Numbered from the stretch's first letter, positions 1-9,269 are shown. The stretch is DNA of 37,797 bases from JACPLA01 sp035291905 (GCA_035291905.1 DATDRF010000180.1:1-37797), one strand, 5' to 3'. Numbers and translations: made by a program. Notes: generated from the letters alone by a model not told the origin.

Positions 1-123
1 CTTCATGAGATACCGCATGATATCGGTGCTGTCCCTCCAGGGCTTGTCCGATGCCCCGACGACCGCCACGGTACGAGACGTGGCGAGAACACGCCGCAAT
101 TCCCGATCATCGTCGATGAGCAT
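1..123 (-). CDS. CoA-binding domain protein (YccU-like), N-terminal part, cut by window edge
   Basis: Only the first 41 codons are inside the window; the rest lies beyond base 1. The peptide reads MLIDDDRELRRVLATSRT followed by VAVVGASDKPWRDS, which matches the first Rossmann strand and loop (VAVVGAS) of small CoA-binding (YccU/YneT) proteins. These are cytosolic single-domain proteins of roughly 130-150 residues with no well-established reaction. The ATG at 123 overlaps the gcvP stop (TGATG on the minus strand), so it is probably translationally coupled to gcvP as the last visible operon member. The family call rests on a short stretch. Confidence 0.6.
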   Translation of the reverse strand, partial: MLIDDDRELRRVLATSRTVAVVGASDKPWRDSTDIMRYLMK

Positions 124-3023
124 CAGGACTCCACGGTTTCAGACACATAATCTTCGATCGGGGGACACGAACACATGATATTGCGGTCGCCATAGGTATT
201 GTTGATCCGCGCCACGGGAACCCAGAATTTGTTTTCCTTCAGTCCCGCTACCGGATACACCGCCTTTTCACGGGAGTAGGCGTGCTTCCAATCATTACTG
301 AGTGCCTCTGTTGCGGTGTGAGGCGCGTTCCGCAGAACGTTATCCGACTTGTCCGCTTTTCCATCCTGAATTTCCTGGATCTCCTTCCGAATCGAGATCA
401 TCGCTTCAATGAAGCGGTCAAGCTCGGACTTCGGTTCGCTCTCCGTCGGCTCGATCATCACGGCTCCTGCGACGGGAAACGAAACCGTCGGCGCGTGAAA
501 ACCATAGTCCATCAGCCGTTTGGCGACGTCTTCCGCCTCGACATTTACTTCTTTGAACGATTTCATCGTGAGAATGAACTCGTGTCCCACGCGTCCGTTC
601 TTCCCCTGGTAGAGGGCAGGATAGTGCTTCTCCAGTTTCGACTTCAGATAGTTCGCATTCAGAATGGCATACCGGGTCGCATCAGCGAGCCCTTCCGCGC
701 CGAGCATCTTGATGTAGCCGTAGGAAATCAAAAGAATGCTGGCACTCCCCCACGGCGCCGCCGAGACCGCGTGAATTCCCTTTTCTCCTCCCGTCGCAAC
801 AAGCGGATGACGCGGCAGGTACGCGGCAAGATGTTGAGCGACGCAGATCGGCCCCATTCCGGGCCCTCCACCACCGTGCGGAATCGCAAACGTCTTGTGC
901 AGATTGATATGACAAACGTCAGCCCCGATTTCCGCCGGGCTTGTGAGCCCAACCTGGGCGTTCAGGTTTGCTCCGTCCATGTAAACCAGGCCGCCGCTTT
1001 TGTGCACGATCTCGCAGATCTCGCGAATACGCTCTTCGAAGATGCCGTACGTCGAAGGATAGGTCACCATGAGCCCGGCGAGTGCACTCTTGTGCTGTTC
1101 CGATTTCGCACGCAGATCATCGACATCGATGTTTCCTGTCGCATCACAACCGACCACGACAACCTGGAAACCCGCCATAACAGCGCTTGCGGGATTGGTA
1201 CCATGAGCTGAAGCAGGAATAAGGATGACGTTTCGCTTTGCCTGCCCGTGATCCGCGTGGTAAGCGCGAATGACCATAAGCCCCGAAAATTCTCCCTGTG
1301 CACCGGAATTCGGTTGAAGTGAACACGCTGTCAGGCCCGTAATTTCGCAGAGCGCGTGCTCAAGCTCGCGGAAGACCTCACGATACCCCTCTGCCTGATC
1401 CATCGGAGCAAAAGGATGCATCGACGAAAATTCCGGCCAGCTGACCGGATAAAGCTCGGTCGCTGCGTTCAATTTCATCGTGCATGATCCGAGAGGGATC
1501 ATCGCATGCATCAGCGAAAGATCCTTGTTCTCAAGGCTCTTGATGTATCTCATCATTTTTGTTTCCGAATGATGAGAGTTGAAGATCGGATGTTGCAGGT
1601 AGGGGCTTGTTCGGACGAACGGAGTTGAGTACGGCTGTTCCTGATGCGTCCCGATTTTCTCCCATTCCTTCTCCCGCGTCTTCTTCCCGGCGACTGATGC
1701 AAAGACCTTCAGAAGAGCACGAACGTCCTCAGGCGACGTCGTTTCGTCCAGAGAGACTCCAATATGCCGATCATCAATTCTTCGGAGGTTGTATCCGGCC
1801 TTGACCGCGGCGTTCAGAATTGCCCGGCCGTCAGGGACAGCGATCTTCAGCGTGTCAAAGTACGTTTTGTGCAGCTGACTGTATCCGAGAAGACTCAGTT
1901 CTTTTTCCAGCGCCTGGGTCAGAGAATGAATCCGGGCGGCAATCCGCCTGATTCCTGAAGGGCCGTGATAAACGGCATACATTCCGGCCATAACGGCAAG
2001 AAGTGCCTGGGCTGTGCAGATGTTGGACGTGGCCTTTTCACGACGGATGTGCTGCTCCCGCGTTTGGAGCGTCATCCGGTATGCCCGGTGACCATGGGCG
2101 TCAACCGAAACGCCGATGATCCTTCCCGGAAGACTCCTGAGATAGTCCATGCGCGTCGCAAAAAAACCTGCATGAGGTCCGCCGTAACCCATCGGCACGC
2201 CGAAACGCTGCGAGTTGCCGACAACCACATCAGCGCCAAATTCGCCCGGAGGCGCCAAGAGGGCCAGGCTCATAAGATCGGCTGCAACCACGACGAAGCC
2301 CCCTCCCTCGTGAACCTTCTTTGTAACTGAAGAATAGTCAAGAACCGCTCCATCCTCCGCGGGATACTGGAAGAGAGCTCCAAAGAAGGACGAATCGAAA
2401 ACAACCGTCTCGTGATTCCCGACGACAATTTCTATCCCCTGCGGGTGTGCCCGGGTTTTCAGAACGTCAATGGTTTGCGCAAGGACTTTTTCCGAAACAA
2501 AGAACCGATTCTTCGGGGACCCGTTGGTCTGCCTGTTGGCAAGTCCGTGGACCATGGACATGGCCTCGGCCGCAGCCGTCCCTTCATCGAGAAGAGATGC
2601 ATTGGCCACCTGCATCCCGGTCATATCCGCGATCATTGTCTGGAAGTTCAACAGCGCTTCCAATCGGCCCTGAGAGATCTCGGCCTGATAAGGAGTGTAT
2701 TGGGTGTACCATCCTGGGTTCTCAAAGACATTTCTGAGGATGACGGATGGAATGACGGTACCGTAGTATCCCTGCCCGAGATACGATTTCAAGACCTTGT
2801 TCTTTGCTGCGATCTTCTTCAGCGCATCCAGATAGGCGAATTCGCTCATGGGGCCGGGAAGTGCCAGCGGGGTCTTGCGTCGGATGGCGGCCGGAATCGT
2901 CTGCCGAATCAGGGTCTCAAGGGAATCGGTGCCGATGGCATGCAGCATATGATGTAGATCATCATGATGAGGACCAAGATGACGGGAAAGAAACTCGTTT
3001 TTGACGCCTATGGAATCATGCAT
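123..3023 (-). CDS. gcvP: Glycine dehydrogenase (decarboxylating), glycine cleavage system P protein
   Basis: This 966-residue protein is the full-length homodimeric form of P protein. It decarboxylates glycine with pyridoxal phosphate and passes the aminomethyl group to lipoyl-GcvH. The N-terminal half begins MHDSIGVKNEFLSRHLGP. The C-terminal half holds the PLP-lysine motif HINLHKTFAIPHGGGGPG near residue 710 and GSCTMKLNA before it. I chose the ATG at 3023, because translation further upstream would run into rnc without matching the family start. It begins 1 bp after the rnc stop. No gcvT or gcvH is in the window, so the rest of the system must be elsewhere. Length and motifs are complete; there is no sign of decay. 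Confidence 0.97.
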   Translation of the reverse strand: MHDSIGVKNEFLSRHLGPHHDDLHHMLHAIGTDSLETLIRQTIPAAIRRKTPLALPGPMSEFAYLDALKKIAAKNKVLKSYLGQGYYGTVIPSVILRNVFENPGWYTQYTPYQAEISQGRLEALLNFQTMIADMTGMQVANASLLDEGTAAAEAMSMVHGLANRQTNGSPKNRFFVSEKVLAQTIDVLKTRAHPQGIEIVVGNHETVVFDSSFFGALFQYPAEDGAVLDYSSVTKKVHEGGGFVVVAADLMSLALLAPPGEFGADVVVGNSQRFGVPMGYGGPHAGFFATRMDYLRSLPGRIIGVSVDAHGHRAYRMTLQTREQHIRREKATSNICTAQALLAVMAGMYAVYHGPSGIRRIAARIHSLTQALEKELSLLGYSQLHKTYFDTLKIAVPDGRAILNAAVKAGYNLRRIDDRHIGVSLDETTSPEDVRALLKVFASVAGKKTREKEWEKIGTHQEQPYSTPFVRTSPYLQHPIFNSHHSETKMMRYIKSLENKDLSLMHAMIPLGSCTMKLNAATELYPVSWPEFSSMHPFAPMDQAEGYREVFRELEHALCEITGLTACSLQPNSGAQGEFSGLMVIRAYHADHGQAKRNVILIPASAHGTNPASAVMAGFQVVVVGCDATGNIDVDDLRAKSEQHKSALAGLMVTYPSTYGIFEERIREICEIVHKSGGLVYMDGANLNAQVGLTSPAEIGADVCHINLHKTFAIPHGGGGPGMGPICVAQHLAAYLPRHPLVATGGEKGIHAVSAAPWGSASILLISYGYIKMLGAEGLADATRYAILNANYLKSKLEKHYPALYQGKNGRVGHEFILTMKSFKEVNVEAEDVAKRLMDYGFHAPTVSFPVAGAVMIEPTESEPKSELDRFIEAMISIRKEIQEIQDGKADKSDNVLRNAPHTATEALSNDWKHAYSREKAVYPVAGLKENKFWVPVARINNTYGDRNIMCSCPPIEDYVSETVES

Positions 3024-3024
3024 A

Positions 3025-3870
3025 TCAGTTCTTTTTCTGGATTCGTTCAAGTGCTTCGGCAGCAGCAGCCTGCTCGGCTTCTTTTTTGCTCCTGCCCGTA
3101 CCGGAGCCAAGGTGTTGTAATCCTACGAACACATCAACGGTAAACCGCCGGTCGTGATCCGGCCCGTCTTCCTTTGCAATGACGTAATGCGGAATACCAG
3201 TTGAGTTGGCCTGCGAGTATTCCAGCAAGGCACTCTTATAATTGTCGTCGGTCAGCGCCCCTTCAAGGATTTCCTCACGCAGGAGAAGGGTTTTTCCCAC
3301 AAACTCTCTGGCGACCTCGATACCGCCATCGAGATACAGCGCTCCAATGAGTGCTTCAAAGGCATCCGAGAGAATTGATTCGGACCCCGATTGGGCTGCG
3401 CTTGTGCTCAGGAACAGGAACTCATTAATATGAAGCTCCTTTGATCGCTCGGCGAGAATTCGGCGATTCACGAGGCGGGATCGAATCTTGGTAAGATCAC
3501 CTTCTTCCTTTTTGGGATGATGAGCAAGAAGATGATCGGCCACCAGGAAATTCAGGACAGCATCGCCGAGGAACTCCAGCCGTTCGTTGGGCCGCCACTT
3601 TTCCCCAACGCGCTGCGTGTATGACCGGTGGAGCAGCGCCTCGACAAACAGATCCCAGTTCCTCGGTTGATATCCAATGGTCCGGACAAACCGGGAAAAA
3701 TCAAAATGCTCTTGGATAGACTTGGGGAGATGGTCTCTTGCGGCAATCTTCTTTTGAAAACCGCCGAAGAACCTCCGGAGAGCTGTAAAAACGTTTCGCA
3801 ATTCTGATTCCGACCTTCCGAAAGCGCCGTCAGGGTTACTGGCGGTACTTCTTGAAGAGGATCGACGCAT
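3025..3870 (-). CDS. rnc: Ribonuclease III
   Basis: Endoribonuclease for double-stranded RNA, used in rRNA maturation and mRNA decay. The catalytic signature ERLEFLGDAVL lies at about residues 96-106 and a second acidic motif, DAFEALIGALYLDGG, follows. A C-terminal dsRNA-binding domain (about residues 205-278, with GRSKKEAEQAAAAEAL) completes the usual layout. The ATG at 3870 gives 281 residues with a basic, low-complexity N-terminal tail and overlaps the fabF end by 35 bp. A TTG at about codon 24 preceded by GGAAGG is an alternative start. The fabF-rnc order is common in bacteria. Its presence matters because several long RNA hairpins in this window would be natural substrates. Confidence 0.95.
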   Translation of the reverse strand: MRRSSSRSTASNPDGAFGRSESELRNVFTALRRFFGGFQKKIAARDHLPKSIQEHFDFSRFVRTIGYQPRNWDLFVEALLHRSYTQRVGEKWRPNERLEFLGDAVLNFLVADHLLAHHPKKEEGDLTKIRSRLVNRRILAERSKELHINEFLFLSTSAAQSGSESILSDAFEALIGALYLDGGIEVAREFVGKTLLLREEILEGALTDDNYKSALLEYSQANSTGIPHYVIAKEDGPDHDRRFTVDVFVGLQHLGSGTGRSKKEAEQAAAAEALERIQKKN

Positions 3871-5095
3871 TGTGACCGCCAAAGCCAAAGGTATTACAGA
3901 TCGCAGCCGGTACCTCCACGTCCTTCGCCTTGTTCGGGATGTAGTTCAAATCGCAATCCGGATCCGGTGTGTCCTGATTGATCGTGGGATGCACCTTGTT
4001 GTGAACCACGGAGAGTGTCGTCGCAACAGCCTCAACGGCTCCGGCTGCGCCCAGGAGATGGCCGATCATTGATTTCGTGGAGTTCACGGCCAGCGAGTAT
4101 GCGTGTTTGCCAAAAACTGTCTTGATTGCCGCCGATTCGTTCTTGTCGCCAACCGGTGTCGATGTCCCGTGGGTATTGATGTAGGCGATCTCTTCGGGCT
4201 TGACGCCTGCATCCTTCAACGCAGCCTTCATGGAGCGGACCGCCCCCTCACCACCGGGAGCAGGTTCGGTGATATGATGGGCATCGGCCGTAAATCCGAT
4301 TCCCCCGATTTCCGCATAGATCCTCGCACCCCGGCGGACCGCATGGCCGAGCTCTTCGAGAACGAGAATGGCGGATCCTTCTCCCATCACAAATCCATCG
4401 CGGTCCTTGTCGAACGGGCGGCTTGCTTTTTCCGGTGCATCGTTCCTCGTGGAAAGAGCCCTCATGGCGTTGAATCCGCCAATACCCATGGGACAAACTG
4501 CCGCCTCGGCTCCGCCGGTCAGCATAACATCGGCGTCTCCGCGTTCAATCCAAACGAAAGCATCGCCGATGGCATGAGACGAGGTCGCGCAGGCCGAAGT
4601 GGTGGAATAGTTCGGCCCCTTCAACCCGAATCGCATGGAAATACGTCCCGGGGCAATGTCGGAAATCATCATCGGGATAAAGAACGGGCTGATACGATGC
4701 GGGCCTTTGGATTCCCACAGTGATTCCTGCTGCTTGTGGAAGGTCCACATACCGCCGATCCCCGACCCGACTATGACGCCGATCCTGTCCCGATCTTCCT
4801 TCGCGAGGTCCATGCCCGAGTCTTTGACCGCCATTTCCGATGCGGCCAGCGCATACTGCGTGAAGGGATCGCACCGCTGAGCAAGCTTGCGATCCATGAA
4901 TTTCAGAGGATCGAATCCCTTGAGTTCACACGCGAACTTCGTGTCGTAGTCCGAGGCATCGAAGTACGTAATGGGGGCCGCGCCGCTTTTCCCCAGAAGC
5001 AGATTAGCCCAAAACTCCTCGACGGAGAGCCCTATGGGGGTCAAGGCTCCCATCCCGGTAATAACAACACGTCGTCGTTCTCCGTTAAACGGCAT
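3836..5095 (-). CDS. fabF: 3-oxoacyl-[acyl-carrier-protein] synthase II
   Basis: Condensing enzyme that extends acyl-ACP with malonyl-ACP in fatty acid elongation. The 419-residue length fits the family. The nucleophilic Cys is at about residue 169 (STTSACATSSHAIGDA). The two active-site His residues are in NTHGTSTPVGD and KSMIGHLLGAAGA. The start is the ATG at 5095, preceded by GAAGGG at good spacing and leading into PFNGERRRVVITGMG. It lies downstream of acpP, 113 bp away, with a repeat element in between, and its 3' end overlaps rnc. Confidence 0.97.
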   Translation of the reverse strand: MPFNGERRRVVITGMGALTPIGLSVEEFWANLLLGKSGAAPITYFDASDYDTKFACELKGFDPLKFMDRKLAQRCDPFTQYALAASEMAVKDSGMDLAKEDRDRIGVIVGSGIGGMWTFHKQQESLWESKGPHRISPFFIPMMISDIAPGRISMRFGLKGPNYSTTSACATSSHAIGDAFVWIERGDADVMLTGGAEAAVCPMGIGGFNAMRALSTRNDAPEKASRPFDKDRDGFVMGEGSAILVLEELGHAVRRGARIYAEIGGIGFTADAHHITEPAPGGEGAVRSMKAALKDAGVKPEEIAYINTHGTSTPVGDKNESAAIKTVFGKHAYSLAVNSTKSMIGHLLGAAGAVEAVATTLSVVHNKVHPTINQDTPDPDCDLNYIPNKAKDVEVPAAICNTFGFGGHNASILFKKYRQ

Positions 5096-5161
5096 AGAGT
5101 ACCCTTCTGTAGAAAATACCCGGCATGGCGATCGCCGGTCCCGCAATCCCCGCGGCCATTC

Positions 5162-5211
5162 CCGTCATCCCTGCGAAAGCAGGAAAAGCGGGAACGCGGA
5201 AGCAGGAATTA
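5162..5211 (-). repeat. Dispersed GAAA-loop hairpin repeat abutting the acpP stop codon
   Basis: On the minus strand, right after the acpP codons TCC TAA, come three imperfect copies of TTCC(T/C)GCTT, and the stretch ends in GGGATGACGG. The last part folds as CCTGC-GAAA-GCAGG on the plus strand. A second copy with the same edges (TCCTAATTCC at one end, GGGATGACGG at the other) directly follows the PUR-family gene at 10447-10479. It resembles the widespread REP-like motif with a CCCGC/GCGGG stem. It may stop transcription or protect the 3' end of the message, but there is no U-tract. Confidence 0.6.
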
Positions 5212-5445
5212 GGAGACCTTGCCTTTGAGGTAGTTGATCACGTCTCCGACAGTTCCGATCTTCTCAGCGTCCTCATCGGGGATCTGAATGTTGAATGCCT
5301 TCTCGAACTCCATGACCAATTCAACGGTGTCGAGAGAATCCGCACCCAGGTCGTTGGTGAAGGAAGCTTCGGGGGTTATCTGTCCCTCGTCGACGCCAAG
5401 CTTGGAGACGATGATTTCCTTGACTTTCGCATTGATGTCTGCCAT
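5209..5445 (-). CDS. acpP: Acyl carrier protein
   Basis: Acidic 78-residue carrier that holds growing acyl chains on a 4'-phosphopantetheine arm. The attachment serine is Ser37 in LGADSLDTVELVMEFE. The ATG at 5445 is preceded by AAAGGAGTACCT, a good ribosome site, and gives the standard start MADINAKVKEIIVSKLG; in-frame sequence further upstream is not family-like. It sits 35 bp downstream of fabG and 113 bp upstream of fabF, the usual fab order. The stop codon is fused to a hairpin repeat. Confidence 0.98.
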   Translation of the reverse strand: MADINAKVKEIIVSKLGVDEGQITPEASFTNDLGADSLDTVELVMEFEKAFNIQIPDEDAEKIGTVGDVINYLKGKVS

Positions 5446-5480
5446 AGGTACTCCTTTGATGAAGTGGTTGAAAAAACTCG

Positions 5481-6227
5481 TTACATGACTAAACCGCCAT
5501 CCACGCAAAGAACCTGGCCGGTTACGTAGCTGGATGCCTGTGATGCAAGAAAGAGAACAACACTCGCAATTTCTTCCGGCTTCGCCGTACGCTTCAAGGG
5601 AATCATTCCAATCAGCGCCTCCTTCTGCTGCGGCGTCAGCTTTTCCGTCATGTCGGTGTCGACGAATCCCGGAGCTACTGCGTTCACCCTGATATTCCGC
5701 GAGGAGAGCTCCTTCGCTAGCGTTTTGGTCATTCCGATCAGACCTGCTTTCGCGGCGGCATAGTTTGTTTGACCCGGATTGCCGATGACGCCCGCAATCG
5801 AGCTGATGTTGATGATGACTCCCTCACGCTGGCTCATCATCTGCTTGCATACCGCCTTGGAAAAATTGAACGCACCCTTCAGGTTCGTGTCGATGACGTC
5901 ATCCCAGTCCTGTTCGCTCATGCGCATCAGCAGCGTGTCTTTGGTGATGCCGGCGTTGTTGACCAGAATATCAAGCCGCTGAAACTGCGCTATCACTTTT
6001 TCGACGACCGAGTTCGCCTCCGAAAAATTCTTTGCGTCGGATTGAATCGCAAGAGCCTTCCGGCCTTTCGCCTCGATGGCCTTGACCACTTCGTCGGCCG
6101 CTGCCGCGGCACTTTTGTATGTGAAAGCAACGTTGGCCCCGTTGTCCGCCAGCGCGAGCGCTATGGCTTTCCCGATTCCCCTCGATCCGCCTGTGACAAG
6201 GGCCGTTTTGTTCTGAAGTGCACTCAT
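5481..6227 (-). CDS. fabG: 3-oxoacyl-[acyl-carrier-protein] reductase
   Basis: NADPH-dependent short-chain dehydrogenase that reduces 3-oxoacyl-ACP in fatty acid elongation. The 248-residue protein has the cofactor glycine motif TGGSRGIG (about 12-19), NNAG at about 90-93, and the catalytic set Ser143, Tyr156 and Lys160 (YAAAK). The C-terminal YVTGQVLCVDGGLVM is typical of FabG. The start ATG overlaps the fabD stop as ATGA, so translation is probably coupled. Context fixes the role among many SDR paralogues. Confidence 0.97.
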   Translation of the reverse strand: MSALQNKTALVTGGSRGIGKAIALALADNGANVAFTYKSAAAAADEVVKAIEAKGRKALAIQSDAKNFSEANSVVEKVIAQFQRLDILVNNAGITKDTLLMRMSEQDWDDVIDTNLKGAFNFSKAVCKQMMSQREGVIINISSIAGVIGNPGQTNYAAAKAGLIGMTKTLAKELSSRNIRVNAVAPGFVDTDMTEKLTPQQKEALIGMIPLKRTAKPEEIASVVLFLASQASSYVTGQVLCVDGGLVM

Positions 6228-7153
6228 GCGCCTGTTTTCACAACGTCTTCGGTGATGTCTTCGAACTTCTCAATTCCGCGGGTCTGTACGCCGGCCGCGA
6301 TTCGCTTGATGAGTCCCTGCAATACTTTGCCGGGCCCGACCTCCACAAAGGTCCCTGCTCCATCCGCCGCCATGTTTACAACACTCTCCTCCCACCGCAC
6401 CGGCTTCGTCAACTGAAGATACAACATCTCCCTGATTTCTTCCGCACGCCTGACAGGCCGTGCTGTAACGTTCGTATAGACAGGAAGCGCGGCATCACGA
6501 ATCGTCGTTTTCTGCAGGGCGGCCTTCAATCCGTCACCTGCCGAAGCCATGAGCGGCGAGTGAAAAGCGCCGCTAACCGGAAGCTCCTTCGTGAGCTTCG
6601 CTCCCCGGGCTTTGGCAAGCTCCATTCCTTTCCGCACACCCTCAACGGAACCGGATATCACGATCTGTCCGGGAGAATTGAAATTTGCCGCCTGCACAAT
6701 ACCCGCAGCTGCTGCCTCAACACAAATCGCGTCCACGACGGAGGGCTGCAATCCGATCACCGCGGCCATCGTCCCCGGTTGTTCGACGCCTGCTTGTTGC
6801 ATCAGCTCGCCTCTCAGCCGAACAAGCCTCAATCCGTCTTCGAACGAGAGGGCTCCCGCATGAACCAGGGCAGAATATTCGCCGAGCGAATGCCCTGCCG
6901 CCATTGCCGCCGGATTCCCGCCCAGAAGTTGAGAAAGAACGACACTGTGAAGAAAAATTGCCGGCTGAGTGTTCCGTGTCTGGCGAAGCTCTTCTTCCGG
7001 CCCCTCAAAGCAGAGCTGAGAGAGCGGAAATCCGACGACGCGGTCGGCCTTCTGAAAAATGGACCGGGCTGCCTCACTGCGTTCGTAAAGATCCTTACCC
7101 ATCCCCACGTACTGTGATCCCTGCCCGGGGAAAACAAAAGCGACGGCTGCCAT
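6224..7153 (-). CDS. fabD: Malonyl-CoA:ACP transacylase
   Basis: Transfers malonyl from CoA to ACP, supplying the extender unit. The 309-residue protein starts MAAVAFVFPGQGSQYVGMG, the family N-terminus, and carries the nucleophile motif GHSLGEYSAL with Ser89. A downstream GAFHSPLM motif supplies the active-site His. The ATG lies immediately next to the fabH stop, and its own stop overlaps the fabG start, so it is embedded in a tightly coupled operon. Confidence 0.97.
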   Translation of the reverse strand: MAAVAFVFPGQGSQYVGMGKDLYERSEAARSIFQKADRVVGFPLSQLCFEGPEEELRQTRNTQPAIFLHSVVLSQLLGGNPAAMAAGHSLGEYSALVHAGALSFEDGLRLVRLRGELMQQAGVEQPGTMAAVIGLQPSVVDAICVEAAAAGIVQAANFNSPGQIVISGSVEGVRKGMELAKARGAKLTKELPVSGAFHSPLMASAGDGLKAALQKTTIRDAALPVYTNVTARPVRRAEEIREMLYLQLTKPVRWEESVVNMAADGAGTFVEVGPGKVLQGLIKRIAAGVQTRGIEKFEDITEDVVKTGA

Positions 7154-8167
7154 CTACGGTTTCGCCGGATTGGCAAGAGACCAATTCATGAGGACAGCCC
7201 CCCACGTATAACCCGCCCCAAAACTTGAGAGGACGATCTTCTGGCCGCGTTTCAGTTTGCCGCATTGCCACCATTCGGAGAGACACAATGGAATCGTCGC
7301 CGCCGTGGTGTTGCCGTACTTGCCGATGTTGATCATGACTTTGGATTGATCGATTCCCATACGTTTGGCTGTTGCATCAATAATGCGAAGATTCGCCTGA
7401 TGGGGAACGAGCCAGTCAATGTTGTCTCCCGTGAGCTGGTTGCGCTGCATGATCTCGGCGGATACATCGGCCATACCGATGACCGCGACCTTGAACACCG
7501 CTTTCCCGTCCTGATAAAGAAAATGATACTTCTTATCCACCGTTTCATGGGTCGGGGGATTGAGACTTCCGCCCCCCTTCATGTAGAGATACTCCCCGCC
7601 GGAACCGTCGGAATACAATCGATGATCGATAATGCCATAGTCCTCACTCTCGCTCGGCTCGAGCAGAACCGCCGCGCCCCCATCACCGAAAAGAATACAA
7701 TTATTTCTGTCTGTGTAATCGGTAATGCTGCTCATTTTGTCGGCGCCAACGACCAGCACCTTTGAATAAGCTCCGCTTTCGATGAACTGAGATCCGAGAA
7801 CAAGGGCGTAAAGGAAACCTGAGCAGGCTGCCGAGACGTCAAAACCCCATGCTTTGCGAGCCCCAATGCGCTCTTGAACAATACAGGCCGTTGCAGGGAA
7901 AAACATGTCCGGGGTTACCGTTGCAACAATAATAACCTCGATTTCAGAGGGATCAATGGGTCTGGTGGTCCGGAGGTGCTCAAACGCCCCGACACAAAGA
8001 TCTGATGTCGCGCCGCCTTCGAGGATCCGCCTTTCGCTGATTCCCGTCCTGGTCCTTATCCATTCATCGTTGGTGTCGACCATCTTCTCGAGATCCTTGT
8101 TGGTGAGGATCTTCTCGGGAACATAGTGTCCAACGCCTGTAATTGTTGCTCTGCGTTTTTTCATCAT
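7154..8167 (-). CDS. fabH: 3-oxoacyl-[acyl-carrier-protein] synthase III
   Basis: Initiates fatty acid synthesis by condensing an acyl-CoA primer with malonyl-ACP. The 337-residue protein has the Cys-His-Asn triad: Cys115 in VSAACSGFLYAL, His in VPHQANLRI and Asn in GKYGNTTAATIP. DTNDEWIRTRTGI near residue 31 is the family N-terminal signature. Two adjacent ATG codons (8167 and 8164) begin it; the first directly abuts the plsX stop. The primer preference (acetyl or branched) cannot be read from sequence with confidence. Confidence 0.97.
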   Translation of the reverse strand: MMKKRRATITGVGHYVPEKILTNKDLEKMVDTNDEWIRTRTGISERRILEGGATSDLCVGAFEHLRTTRPIDPSEIEVIIVATVTPDMFFPATACIVQERIGARKAWGFDVSAACSGFLYALVLGSQFIESGAYSKVLVVGADKMSSITDYTDRNNCILFGDGGAAVLLEPSESEDYGIIDHRLYSDGSGGEYLYMKGGGSLNPPTHETVDKKYHFLYQDGKAVFKVAVIGMADVSAEIMQRNQLTGDNIDWLVPHQANLRIIDATAKRMGIDQSKVMINIGKYGNTTAATIPLCLSEWWQCGKLKRGQKIVLSSFGAGYTWGAVLMNWSLANPAKP

Positions 8168-9229
8168 TCAGGGGTGCGCTACCGAGACTTCATCCTTGGA
8201 ATGCGCCTGTTGTGTGGTGATTTGTGCGAGTGTTTGTTCTATGTGCCGATTGATCCCGGCCTTTGCCACCTCGGCGGCCTTCAGAATCATGTTCTTGATC
8301 GCCTTAGGAGTCGATTTTCCGTGTCCAATAATGGTCACGCCGTTAACGCCGAGGACAGGAACCCCGCCGTGCTCTTCATAGTCCATATCTTTTAACGCCG
8401 TCTTGAGGGCGCCGCGAACCATCCCCAGGAGCCCCTTCCTGAGCACATTGCCTCCCGCATAGGAGAGCAGCTTCGACTTCAGAAACGACGGAACACTCTC
8501 GCCGAATTTCAACAGGATGTTCCCCACAAATCCGTCACAGACGACTACCTGCGCGGTACCTTTGAGGATATCTCTGCCTTCCACATTTCCCAGGAAGTTC
8601 AAAGAGCTGTTCTTCAGCAACTTGAAGGTCTCCTTGGAGATCTCGTTTCCCTTTGTCTCCTCTTCACCAACGTTCAGCAGGCCAACAGCCGGATTCTCAT
8701 ACTTTATGATTCGCTTTGCGTAGATACTGCCCATGACCGCAAACTCGAACAGGTGTTGGGGCCGGCAGTCAACATTGGTGCCGGCATCGAGGAGCAGGCA
8801 CACCCCCTTTTCCGAGGGGAAAAAAGCCCCGATCGTCGGACGGCTTACTCCTTTGATTCTCCCGAGGATGAGGGTCGCCGCCGAGAGGACTGCGCCTGTG
8901 TTCCCGGCACTGACGAACGCGTCGCCTTTTGCCTCTTTATGGAGGTTCATGCCGACGGCAAGTGATGAATTCTTCTTCTGCTTCAGCGCAGCAGTGGGTG
9001 AATCCTCCATGGTGATGACCTCATCGGCATTCACAACCGAGATTGGAAGCCCTTCATGGGGCTGTGTCCGAAGTTGTTCGGCAATGGCGGATTCCCTGCC
9101 GACCAGGATCACTTCGAATGCGTTCCCCGACGCGCGCAGTGCTTCAATTGCCCCGGCAACTTCGTTGGCGGGGGCAAAATCTCCACCCATGGCGTCAACA
9201 ATAATTCTCAACTTGAGGTTCGGTTCCAT
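8168..9229 (-). CDS. plsX: Phosphate acyltransferase PlsX
   Basis: Makes acyl-phosphate from acyl-ACP, the first step of the PlsX/PlsY route to phosphatidic acid, at the inner face of the membrane. The 353-residue sequence has the N-terminal RIIVDAMGGDFAPANEV signature, KQKKNSSLAVGM, and a GADVGTN-like segment (LLLDAGTNVDCRP). Position between rpmF and fabH is the classic bacterial arrangement. The ATG at 9229 is 40 bp from the rpmF stop. Confidence 0.97.
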   Translation of the reverse strand: MEPNLKLRIIVDAMGGDFAPANEVAGAIEALRASGNAFEVILVGRESAIAEQLRTQPHEGLPISVVNADEVITMEDSPTAALKQKKNSSLAVGMNLHKEAKGDAFVSAGNTGAVLSAATLILGRIKGVSRPTIGAFFPSEKGVCLLLDAGTNVDCRPQHLFEFAVMGSIYAKRIIKYENPAVGLLNVGEEETKGNEISKETFKLLKNSSLNFLGNVEGRDILKGTAQVVVCDGFVGNILLKFGESVPSFLKSKLLSYAGGNVLRKGLLGMVRGALKTALKDMDYEEHGGVPVLGVNGVTIIGHGKSTPKAIKNMILKAAEVAKAGINRHIEQTLAQITTQQAHSKDEVSVAHP

Positions 9230-9269
9230 TGTACGGAATCTGACAGATTGTCCTGTATTCCGTCAGGGA

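Noticed and set aside
282..1211. Long open frame on the plus strand inside gcvP
   Set aside because: It is antisense to a clearly conserved gene, has no recognisable domain and is explained by codon bias of gcvP on the other strand.
5127..5136. GGCGATCGCC palindrome between acpP and fabF
   Set aside because: A ten-base palindrome of this composition can occur by chance in GC-rich DNA, and no second copy was found nearby.
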